Below, piece after piece: positions 35,655 to 45,800 of a stretch of 64,000 nt of DNA; the stretch's first letter is position 1, and each line of letters starts with the position of its first letter. The position numbers and the translations under genes are program-made. The DNA lies in the NCBI GenBank assembly GCA_008933995.1, contig WARS01000981.1:744001-808000 (forward strand), read 5' to 3'. Under the pieces are notes generated by a model, which made no database searches, was not told the DNA's origin, and saw nothing but the letters and a program-made list of their open reading frames with translations. The stretch is from Datnioides undecimradiatus. Lineage: Eukaryota > Chordata > Actinopteri > Lobotiformes > Datnioididae.

Positions 35655-36105
35655 TGTCACAGCCCCATTCTCCCAGCTTTCCCTCCTCTCCTTCAGTTTC
35701 AGTAATTTTCCACTCTCCCCTGCCTCTGCTCCACTCTACCTGTCAGCCACACCCACCTCATCAGCCCAACGCCACTCACCTGCAAGCACAGCTGCAGCTC
35801 ATTCCTAATCAGCCCAGTATTTAAGCCTCTCCAGCACTCTCACTCTTTGCCAGATTGTTCTACTGCATTCATGCGAGACTTTCCAGCACTCTTTTCCTGC
35901 CTGACTCCGTGTTGCCGACCCTGCCTTCTGTCCCTGACCACATGTTCTGCCTTGGCGCCCACGACTTCTGTCGGCTCTCCCGGCTCTGACTCCCCCGCCT
36001 GTTTTCGACCTCCCTGCTGTACGCCACTCACCTGCTCCCCTTCCTCGTTGGCCTTCCCTCCAACTTCCAGGGTGCTGCTCTTGGGTCCAAACAACCCCCG
36101 TGACA
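35655..36105 (+). mobile_element. solo LTR of an LTR retrotransposon, intron of robo4
   Basis: A 451-bp element starting TGTCAC and ending GTGACA, with terminal inverted hexamers and TG...CA ends. It is flanked by a perfect 5-bp target duplication TAAAC (35650-35654 and 36106-36110). A TATA-like TATTTAAG at 35818-35825 followed by a pyrimidine-rich stretch suggests plus orientation, antisense to robo4. No gag/pol or second LTR is present, so it is a solo LTR left by recombination. The family is probably Ty3/Gypsy-like by length and 5-bp duplication, which is an inference. Confidence 0.85.
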
Positions 36106-36110
36106 TAAAC
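36106..36110 (+). repeat. target-site duplication, right copy (TAAAC)
   Basis: Exact copy of 35650-35654 directly following the terminal CA of the LTR. Confidence 0.85.
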
Positions 36111-37459
36111 TCAGTTAGTCCACACTAACACGTGTGACAGCAGGATGTTAGATGGGTTAGAGTCCTTGTCCCATCAATGGCCACAAAAGCTGCACTTCAT
36201 TCTGTCAAACTAAGCATGTGATCATCCATGAAGCGTATTAACAGAATGAAATGGAGTTAAATGTCCCATCGTCACCTAGTTCTCCACAGATGTTGAGATC
36301 ATGCACAGGTTGTTGTTGGGTTCTGTGTGTGGTCCTGGAGGTCCCACGCTCTCTGTACAGGCTCTAAAACATCTGTAATATTCTATAACCACCTTGATAC
36401 TTGTGACTTTTCCAACTATCATGAGAATTTCAACTACTCTCTTGCTCCCTGAGATTCTGGCGGTAAAACACACTTGTAAGCAGTTAGTGTTGATCTTCTT
36501 TGGACCTGTGATTGATGCTGAGATGATGCGATGAGGCGCACTCTAAGGATTTCTAATTTGGAGGGTTTTTTTCTGGTGTGGTATTTCTAACAGGAAGCAT
36601 CTTATCATGTATAGCCTATATGATGTAATATACGTAACTATTTCCTTATTTAAAGTAGCCTTGAACAGACACTATGGTCTCCTGCAGCACATTCATTCTG
36701 AGGTGGACTTAAATTAGGTAAATATGATGTGGCGAGCACTGGAGCACTGGCAACTGTTTCTTCACTGAGGTTCATTTTAACGCTTCCTCAATGCCTTTTT
36801 GTCCACTGCAGCTTCCATTGTCCTGTAAAGACCCCAGGACGAGCAGCTGCTGCATGTCGCCCGCCTCACTGGGACCCAGATAAGTAAACAGCGAGGGCCC
36901 GGGGTCAATTAGAAACACTGTTTGACCCCCTCCTGTCCAGCAAACATTGACAATGGACCTCTGAAGCCCTTCTGCCTCTGCCACCACATACATCTCCATC
37001 AGCCCTCTGAGTACATACGTGTGTGTTTGTGTGTGGAGGAAATAACTGCAGGTGGTCTGCAAAAACACAGATTGAAGCTGCACCTGCACCTGGTGTGCAC
37101 AAGGGAACTGGGATAGGTTTCTGTTTATGTAACTGACGTAGCTCAAAGTAATGACTTGATCATCAATTAACCGCTTTACTCAGATGTGTCATTCTAGTAG
37201 CTGAGTGTGTAAACTACTGGAGGAATGTGCCTGGTGTGGCAGAAGGTGGAGACCAATGGCACATCAGGATAAAAGGCAAACACCACCTCTCATCCTGTTC
37301 AACTGATGCTGCAGCATCAGACTGTTAAGAAGGCTGCTCAGCAGGTAGACCGCTGAGATGTGTGGGTGGATTCCACTACTGCAGCAGCATCTCTGGTGTC
37401 CACATTATCTGGGACTTGTGTTCAGAGGTGAAACCCAGCAGCAGGGTCCTCAGGCTTAC
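36111..37459 (-). other. robo4: robo4 intron 2, remainder
   Basis: No exon or recognisable element seen apart from the solo LTR at its 3' end (minus sense). Confidence 0.6.
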
Positions 37460-37780
37460 CTGCAATGTACAGCGATGCATTACGACTGGTGGCCTCGCCT
37501 GCACCGTTCCTGGCCACACAGGTGTACACACCCTCGTGCGTCTGTCCCCTCTTGCCCCCGCGCACGCTCAGGAAGAAGAGGCTCCCGTCTGCCAAAACTA
37601 TCGGCTGCAACTGTCCATCTCCCATGTCCAGAGGCTGGCCATTTCGCAGCCACTCGATGGTCACCTTCGGGCTGCCCTCCACCCGGCAGGAGAGCGTGGC
37701 GGGACCCCCGGCTTTCACCACCACGTCAGACGGGTGGTGGACGACGCGGGGCGGCGTCTCCTCTGCACGACCTCTGAAAC
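37460..37780 (-). CDS. robo4: robo4 exon 2: complete Ig1
   Basis: Reads FRGRAEETPPRVVHHPSDVV, then GGPATLSCRVEGSPKVTIEW and GSLFFLSVRGGKRGQTHEGV, then YTCVARNGAGEATSRNASLY. This is a canonical Robo Ig1 (PPRIVEHPSD... GSLFFLRI... [23 protein letters not shown]), the Slit-binding domain in Robo1/2. NAS is a conserved sequon. Phase 1 both sides; acceptor tctctcag, donor gcag|gtaagc. Confidence 0.97.
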
Positions 37781-39293
37781 CTGAGAGAAATCCGGAGATT
37801 TAGGAAGTACTCTACACGCATAAGAGCACGCCTGTAGGAAGTAGATGTCACTGTAAAGATAGTAAAGTATGCTCGGGACTGGGATTAGGATCAGCACTGA
37901 TTCCAATCCAGCAGGTGCACTGTGGTTAATTTAGGTCAGATTCTGTTTAAATATGACCTTGTTCTTCTTCAGATACAATGTAAGGATTATTTCTGTCTTC
38001 CCAGATAGAGCCACACCCGAACAACAGCACCCAGCGCTATGCATCACCACCTCTGAGTTCATTTTAACCACCAACACGGCACCCACAACAAACAAGGTCC
38101 TGGCCTTGTCACCAACAAACAATGTCTGTTTGCATCCAGCAGCAGTGGAATGCCATTGTTTGAACTTCCCATGGAGCTGGATGACCACACTGAAGGAAAC
38201 GGGGAGAGCGTGATCAGCTTCCTGACAGGAGAGGAAGCTCCAAGGTTCTCAGTAACATCGACCTTAACAAAAGCAGAGTGGAACTCCCGCCTCACCGGAG
38301 TATCCGCAGCAGAACAAAAGACACTGTGGAATTTTTTTTTTATCTTCATTTGAATTTTAAAGATGAAGTAAAAGGATTTAGGATTTAGACAAAAAACACT
38401 GAACTCTGGAGTCAAGATTAAAACACACTAATTTTTGTATATTTTACATATTTATGTTTATTTGTTATTATTTTGGCTGCCTTAAACGGGCAGGGAAAAT
38501 AAACAAAGGAGTTGCACTTCTGGAGCCGTTCATTCACTCACTATAGCCGGAAATGCCTTCAGTTTAGCCAACAATGGCCTGTTTAAGCTCATTGTCAGTG
38601 AATAAAGAGCCAAAGGAGGATGCAGCCAAAACAGCAGCGCATCGTGGTCACATCATGTGCGTTCCTTAAAGCTGCTTCCTCAGGAGGAAGGTCAGGACGA
38701 GCATGCTTCAGCGTGTGTGTCAAAGCATTTGTAGACAAAAAGTGTTTAAGAAACGTGTGATGGACAGCACGCCGTCAGACCGAAGCCCACATGACGGCGC
38801 AGAGATTTGTGAAGCTCTGATTGTAGGTAGAGCTGAAACAAATGTCAATGACAAATTGTCTGATTATTTAGTTTGGCCACAAATCTGATAATTCATCATT
38901 TATTCAAGCATAATGTTGAAATAAGGTGTGGTTATTAGCTGGAGTTTTATCGTTTAAAGTGAATTTCTTTGGGCTGCACAGTGAGACCATGAGACCATGA
39001 GCCTGTCACCAGTACCTGATTTAAGCCAGTGAGCAGGTACTGTGGGTGACCTGTCCCGTCAGGTTTAACAGCAGGTGTGTGCAGGTGATGTTGAAGTGCT
39101 GAAGGCAGCAGTAATGTGTCATATTATAATAGACCAATTATCCTAATGTGGTAAATATATAACCAGTGTGAGGAGATGACTTTAACACACTTCACTTTCA
39201 GAAAGAAGACATAGTTAATATCATTTTAGTCATTATCTTCAGTTCAGCGATCTATAACAATCACAGTTACAGTTTGGACAAATATGCGCTTAC

Positions 39294-39354
39294 CTGTCAG
39301 AAGAAGTCCAAGTACAGATATCAATGCGCTCGTGAACACACTTCTGCTCATCAT
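39294..39354 (-). CDS. robo4: robo4 exon 1: signal peptide
   Basis: Reads MMSRSVFTSALISVLGLLLT and leaves a phase-1 G, matching the phase-1 acceptor of the Ig1 exon. A hydrophobic core after one Arg is a normal signal peptide. The upstream of two tandem ATGs (39352-39354) was taken as the start. Donor acag|gtaagc. A 4-codon upstream ORF overlaps the start. Confidence 0.88.
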
Positions 39355-39850
39355 AAACCAGTCATAGAGCCGCTCCCCGGAGTTAACGTCTTTTTATTAA
39401 TATTAACTAACCGTTTTACGGCTAATTTAACCGAATGTAGAACCGGTGTCTCGCTTCTTCGGTTTCAAACCTCGGTATTTTGAATTTAAATATCAACTTT
39501 ACTTAAAAACCCCGGCGTCCTGTGGCGGTTATCAACGCCAGCTTGACTCCGGGCTCCCTGGCAGCGCTCCATCGTAAAGGTGCCGCGGTGACATCATCTT
39601 CCTGTCAACTGGGATTTCATAATAAAGCTCACGTCGACAAACATACGTCGCGCTAACACACTTTACGCGTTGTTTACAATGTAAATCCATATGTTTGAGT
39701 TAAGACCAATGTTATATATGATTTTTCAGTGGATATTTTTGCGGTTATATTTATTTTGCAAACACGTTTCTTGATTTTAATTTGTTTGTGGTGTTAATCT
39801 AATTTCCGGTATTGTTCTAGCTCTTTATGACCGACTTGACGGAAGCACTG
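39355..39850 (-). promoter_or_regulatory. robo4: probable robo4 5' UTR and promoter
   Basis: Moderately CpG-containing DNA upstream of the robo4 start. ETS-type words occur at 39597-39603 (CTTCCTG), 39804-39809 (TTCCGG) and 39841-39845 (GGAAG). ETS factors drive ROBO4 in mammalian endothelium. No TATA box or start site can be assigned. Confidence 0.4.
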
Positions 39851-42640
39851 GCTTCACATCTATCTATAGCACATCTATCTTTAGGTATAATATTCTTCTG
39901 TCATATCTATAATTTTTTAAATATATAATAATACAAAATGCTAATTATATAATGTATAAAATAAACTTTTTTTCCCGGTGACCTGGGCACATTCCTGGCA
40001 CCATCACACTCTGCGGAGTGACATTAGCAGAAGAAGACTCTGAGTCTTACGTATTGCTCTTTGCACAGTTATCTAACTCAATACAAACGGCTGCGGTGGC
40101 TGCATTAGTCCTTGCTGTCTAAACATAAGCCGGCCTCTCATCTCTGCTGTTATTTTTGACAGTTTGTGGCAGCAGCTCTCTCTCAGCATCGGCAGCTGGA
40201 GACAGGAAGCTGAGTCTCTCATGTTTCTAAACAATAGAAGGAAATTATGTATCTGTGCGAGTTCACTAAGTTATTCAGCTGTAAGCAAGCAGTCTGTATA
40301 AAGGGGATGGCCTCTATCTGGTGGTTTTACAATAACTGAATAATTCTTATAATTGCTTTCTTGACCTGGCTAATCACAAAAAATCAGAATCACTGAAATA
40401 GAAAGAATTTATAGATACAATGTTGGCTACGCAGACTAATTCAAAGCAGGATTTAAGCATGTGGGTTGTTAATACTGGAAAAGACAGTTTAGAAGAAAGT
40501 CTGACTGTACTGCTGGAAACTCTTGGAATACCCTGGAAAGTTTGTGAATTTTCAATCAGGGGCTTCCTAAAGTCACAGTTCCAGCATGTGAAGATGCACC
40601 TACTGTATGATGTTTGTACAAAACAGTAAAGTAGATGTTGATTTCATGTATTCTAACAGCAAAAAACACCTTTTATCACTCTATTTGTTATGATGGGATG
40701 GTATAAAGGACAAAAGATTTAGCTTAAATATGATGTTTGGAAAGGAGAAAACCCCTCTCCAGATGCTGAGCTACTTCCAAGTTCCATCACGGCAAAGCAA
40801 GGGTGACCCTGAAATAAGTGAACTACCACTTGTTCATTCCTTCCAATGGCTCACATAAATAAAGCATTGTTTCGTGAGCTGTTCATTGTGCGGCTCAGAA
40901 AGGCCCAGGGCTAAGTGATGGATGTTTATATTGATCCAACAACTTGGGCTTGATGGCCCCGGCATCGGCCAGCTTTCAGTCGGCAACAAAAGGTTTAGAG
41001 AGGATGAAGGATGAGTCCCGGCTAAACACAACCCATGGGAATGGTGCTGGGCTGAGATGTGCCGAGGGAAGGAACCTCTTTCAGGCTTTAGACCAAAGGT
41101 CAGGAGAGGTATTGGAACGGGCGTAGAGGGCGGGATGGAGTAAGGAAAAGAAAGAATGTGTCAGCTATAGTGAGGAATGCGATAAAAAGTGACTTCAGAG
41201 TAAATTCAGAGTGTAATTCAAATGGGTTTTATAAAGGAATCAACAATCAGTGTCAACATGAATGACTGCTTTGAGCTAGTTAAAACATGAAGGCATCCAG
41301 AGTGTCACGCTGCGCCTCTGTTTCTCAGTGACTCAGTCTAATTGGAATAATTAAAGAGTGGGGATGACAGCAAAATGTTTAACTTAATGCACAAGTTGCT
41401 CTTAACACTCCACTAGAAGCACTATAATTACATTCCATCACAGTTTCATTTTACCAGCTGGAACCTTTTTTTTTTAATAATTTGTCTCTGATAAATAAAA
41501 TTACATTGGCAAAACTCATTGTGCAGAGTTGCAATTAAATAAGAGAAGAAACACAGTTAGAGCATGGTTATGATTCTCATAGAAGTATTAATTGTGTCCA
41601 GTTTTATTCATGACAACTGTGGACACACACATCTGTTTTCCACTTGTATTAAAGCACTTTCCTTTCTAACAGCTGACCCCTGATGTAGTGGTATTTATTA
41701 TTAAATACTGTTTTATCACAAACCCCTGTTTCAAAACCTAATTATATGAGAATGGCTTGTTAACATGACATTAAGCTGATGACATCTTTCAGGACGTTGC
41801 AACTACAGCACGTTGTTCACGTCCACTCTGTATAACAGACCACAGCTGTAAAACATAGTTTAATACAATGGTTGTTCATACAGTAAGTTTCTGTATCTGT
41901 GATCAGTGTCAACAGTGCTTTTAACACATCACTAACCCTCCCACGTCCTTAATTACATTTATGATCCATCATATTTCTTTGCATTTGTTTAACTAAGAGT
42001 TTAACCTCTCTGCTGTCTGTTGAAGTCACTATTTAAGATTACACACTATACATTTCTGTGTCTTTTGGCACAAAAGGAATATACATTTGGATCATGCATA
42101 GTCTATATAAAGTATAACAACAGAAAATATTTCCTTATTAGGTTAATAACATCATTTTATGGCTATTGTTAGTGTGTAATGTGCAAGCTCAGTTTGTGGC
42201 AAAGGAAGAGCCAAGAATCTAATAACATGCTTCTCTATTTTTCTACATCTTGGGTTTGATGAGAAAAAGAAAAGGATAATTTATATTAATGAATTAATTA
42301 AAACAATTTTTAATCTATTAATTTATTTATTTTTACATATAAAGCACTGAAGTCTGTGGGACACCAAACAAGGAGGAGGTAAAGTCAGTGTCATGTAACA
42401 GAAGAGTTAAAGCCTGTTTTATTTGATTCAGATTTGGTTTTATATTAAAGTATTCACCTGCTCATTTGATTCACTTTAGCCCACAAACTGCATGAGAAGT
42501 CTACCTGCTACACTGATACCTTCTCTTACACCTGCCAGCACAGACCTTGGATGAGCAGACCTCAGCCTGTGTGCAGCAGGCTGCAGCGCGTCAGTGCTGC
42601 GCGCCTCCGGTGTGTAATGTCGTCAGAGTTAAGGGCTCAC
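39851..42640. other. non-coding stretch between the two candidate robo4 first exons
   Basis: AT-rich. No coding exon recognised. A denser unique patch at about 40840-41130 could be a conserved element; its short minus-strand open frame has no domain or splice support. Confidence 0.5.
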
Positions 42641-42839
42641 CTTTCCTGCGGTGTGGCCTGCTCCTGTGAGGCGTGTGCTGGTGCCCGGCGCTGTGACGAA
42701 CACGCTCCTTGACCCGGCTCTTTGACCCCTTGTTCGCCCCTGGCTCGGTTGGACAGATCTCATGGCACTCGCACCTCTGTGAGTACTCAGCGCAGGTGTA
42801 GAACCAGGACACCCAGAGAAGCCACGCAGCTACTCGCAT
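42641..42839 (-). CDS. orphan signal-peptide exon; candidate alternative robo4 first exon
   Basis: Opens MRVAAWLLWVSWFYTCAEYS, a good signal peptide, then a short Cys-containing stretch QRCECHEICP and a His/Arg/Lys-rich basic segment ending HTPHRSRPHRRK before a strong donor aaag|gtgagc (phase 1). The phase fits the Ig1 exon of robo4 at 37780 on the same strand, which would give a 1103-aa form. ROBO1 has the same layout (ROBO1 and DUTT1 first exons joining one Ig1 exon). Unspliced it would code for 82 residues. It could instead be the first exon of an unrelated small secreted protein; no other partner exon was found. Confidence 0.5.
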
Positions 42840-45800
42840 CTTTAGTCAACACTTCCTGGATGTGAGACCCAAAGCCCTACTGCAGCTCTACTCCATCCAT
42901 ACCCTCAGTAACTCCGAATTCCAGACTGTGGCACTCCCCAAACAATCAACATGTGACCTGTCCTACGCACCACTTGCTATTTGGAAACAGTTCAACAGTA
43001 TGTTTTCTTCATATTCCTTAAACATGGCCGTGTGCTCCTCTTCCCTCCCTCTTTGATTTGGCTGCTCTTGGTCTCCTCATCTCCCTCCTCTCTGGGTCCC
43101 TTTTCCCCCTGAGGAGGGAGAAGTTGGGGGGAAACAATGATCAAAAAACAAGTTTCAGACCTCATGCTGAGCGAATAGTGAGGGGAAGGGGACCAAGGGG
43201 TACTGTCTTGTCCAACAACATCTGTGCCATTCATTCTGCATGGGATAACGGAGGGGAAAGGGGGGGTGGCGGGAGAAAACAAGGCTCAGTCTAGTGGAGG
43301 AGGGAGGCGAGAGGAGGTTGAAATAAGGGGGAGGTAACACAGAGAGGCCTGTTTTCCCAAGTCAGATAAGTTCCATTAATCAAATGTGGACCATGTGACC
43401 GATCAAATGCAGCAGGGCAGGTTTTTGATCATGTAAAGTTAAATCAGTACATCTCTGCTGAATCGTTCTGAATACTGGAAATCAAAATGCATTAGATCTA
43501 AAAGAGGTGCACACAGAAGGATGTGAAGTTAGTCTGCGGTGTCTGCATTCGTCAAAGAGAATGTGATTCAATTACATATCATCTGGCTTCACAGAGTACG
43601 GTTTTCATGTTGGGATAGCAGGTTCTGATGGAAAACATCAGGGTAGAAGAATATTGTTTCTTCTGACAAACAGCTTCAAAAAAAAGACAGAACGGGCACA
43701 AAGGCTTCTTTTTCTTTCACTGTGTTGCTTTAATGTGACAACTCCAACCCCCCTCCACATCCCCAAACTCCCCCCCTCCACTCACTCCCCAACCTCCCAC
43801 CAGTCAACTAGCCAGGCAAATTTGTAGCTGCCTGTCTGCACAGTATGAGTCTCATACATCATCTTGGCTCGCCCGCAAGAGGCAAACAAAAGTACAGAGT
43901 CAACCTCGTCAGAATGCTCCGCTTTAATTTCCAGCGCAGTCAGTTTGCGTGTTTTGAGTGGACTCCCAGAGAGCACAGACACGACGCCTCTGATTTGGCC
44001 TGCGTTTTGTCTGCCAAACAAACACGAGGGCGGTCACATGCAAAGCACTGTAGGTAATTTGAGGCTTTGGCCAGTTTTTCCCACGTCGCACGCTTCCGCA
44101 CCTTGAGAGACGGCACCTGGTTGCAGCTGAGACAGGGTCATTGTGTTGTTTTCATGTAATCAGGCTTTTTAAATATGATTGTAATTGGCCTTCCATACCC
44201 CGTGTTTCTAACACTTTCATGCACTCCATGCGCAACTTTGCTTTTTCACTCTCTCAGGTGATTGATTATGGCGGTAATTTCTGTGTCTGTAAATAATATC
44301 ATAAAGAGTCTGGCCTTGACCAGCTCTGTAAGAGTGCTGAGATATGACTGGCACTGTATTAATAAAGCTGAAATGGACTGAGAATAGCTGCTACCTTAAA
44401 TTATAAACTCCCCTGAGCAATGCATTAAATCAGTAGGCTACAAATGTGCGCTACATGTTGTTGCGTGCATGTGACGTACGTTACATCTTTATGTTTGCCA
44501 TTAAATAGTAATGAGATCAGTATGTTGCCCAGTTGAGGCAGACTGGTGTGCAAAACAGACCCAGCTGGATGTTGCACAGCCGTGGCCCCAGGGCCGAGTC
44601 TGGCCATTCAACAAACCCCCTGATGAAAGCTAAAGTTTCTCTTTCATAGTCTACATCAAAACCTTCGAATGATTTTTGAAAAAATAATATAAACATACTG
44701 TAGTTCCATGGGGATGGCTGTATAGCAAACAGTGCTGAATGAAACCTTATAAACGTAATAAACTGCAATAAAGTAGATGAATAACAGGAAAAATATTATC
44801 TGTGTAGCACCCTGACTATCACTGCCACCCATCTACTGAGCATCAGTGTGTCCAGTGGATACGAAAGACGGCACCCACCCCAGCAGCAGCCCACAGAGCT
44901 TCACTGCTCAGACTGACAAATTATTATTTACATTATCATTTTATATTTTTTGTGTTGGGAGTAACATTAAGATACTAAAATGTGCATTGCATCATATAAT
45001 GCTGTGTTGTTGAATGATAAATAAATGACTGTAACTGACAGTAGTATGTCAACATAGCAATGCAACCCTGCAGCGATACTTTCTTCCTGAACACCATGAC
45101 AGACAGGTTTTAATACACATAAACAACAACAACAACAACAACAAAACAACCTGCAACTGTCAAAATAAGACATTTTAGTGGAGGGGGATGTTAAAGACAT
45201 TTAAGTTTAAATTGCATTTTTGTTTCACCTAAATTATTGAAACACGGGCCAGTTGAAGCCGGCGCAACTGAGCATGCTCCGCAGACTGCCGTGGCCACCC
45301 ATGTTCAACTATTGTCAACAGTTTCTTTGATCAGTGTAGCTGTTGCCTTTCTAAGCCTGGCCAATATTCAATCATGTCTTCAGCACTGTCAAAGTGGAAC
45401 CCCCCATAGGGTCGAGCTTCGGCCCGCGATGGGGTGTCATGTCCAAGCAGCGGAGGGCTATTGGTGAGCGACCTGACCTCTAATCTGGGCCTTCGTCGTC
45501 CCCCCGAGAGGCAGGGCTTGAGGGTAATTCCTCCATGAGAGAGAGGTAAAAAGGCCAAGGCAACACCAGGATCTCAGTCTGGGGATTTTGCCCCCCTAGT
45601 GTGTGTTGCAATGATAGCATCCCTTGGCTGTATACAAAAGTGCACAATAGAGCACAACCAGCCATGCTGAGAAAAAAACTCTTCTTGGCCCCAAAACTGC
45701 ATAGTTTGTTTCTCTGGTGACAAGGCTCCGGTTCATTTCCACATTCTGTCACTAACTCTTTCACAGCTTAGTGAAATACCCAGCCAGTGAACTGTGGTGT

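Larger units (their letters stand above)
28065..39354 (-). other. robo4: robo4 gene (complete coding region): roundabout receptor 4
   Basis: Single-pass receptor of the Robo family. ROBO4 acts mainly in endothelium in vessel guidance and barrier stability. Eighteen coding exons join without a phase break into 3174 nt (1057 codons plus stop), close to the human length (about 1000 aa). Order: signal peptide (MMSRSVFTSALISVLGLLLT), Ig1, Ig2, Ig3, two FN3 domains matching Robo FN3-2 and FN3-3, membrane helix, ASEDLIIKHR membrane-proximal motif, CC0-like VYGTFYVDL, CC2-like LPPPPPLP and a conserved C-terminal SARTSL...FARLLAVAAET block. The ROBO4-type tail ends, missing Ig4, Ig5 and FN3-1, and tail-to-tail position with robo3 support the name. 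Three Ig domains rather than the two of human ROBO4 are present. The gene carries a solo LTR in the intron before Ig2. Confidence 0.95.

Noticed and set aside
35847-36128. Plus-strand open frame of 93 codons
   Set aside because: It lies almost entirely in the solo LTR, which does not code for protein.
40834-41031. Minus-strand open frame of 65 codons between the candidate robo4 first exons
   Set aside because: No acceptor in the right phase and no recognisable domain; more like conserved non-coding DNA.
42992-43282. Minus-strand open frame of 96 codons
   Set aside because: Low-complexity Ser/Pro and Glu-rich reading over a purine-rich stretch; overlapped by open frames in other registers and lacks splice support.
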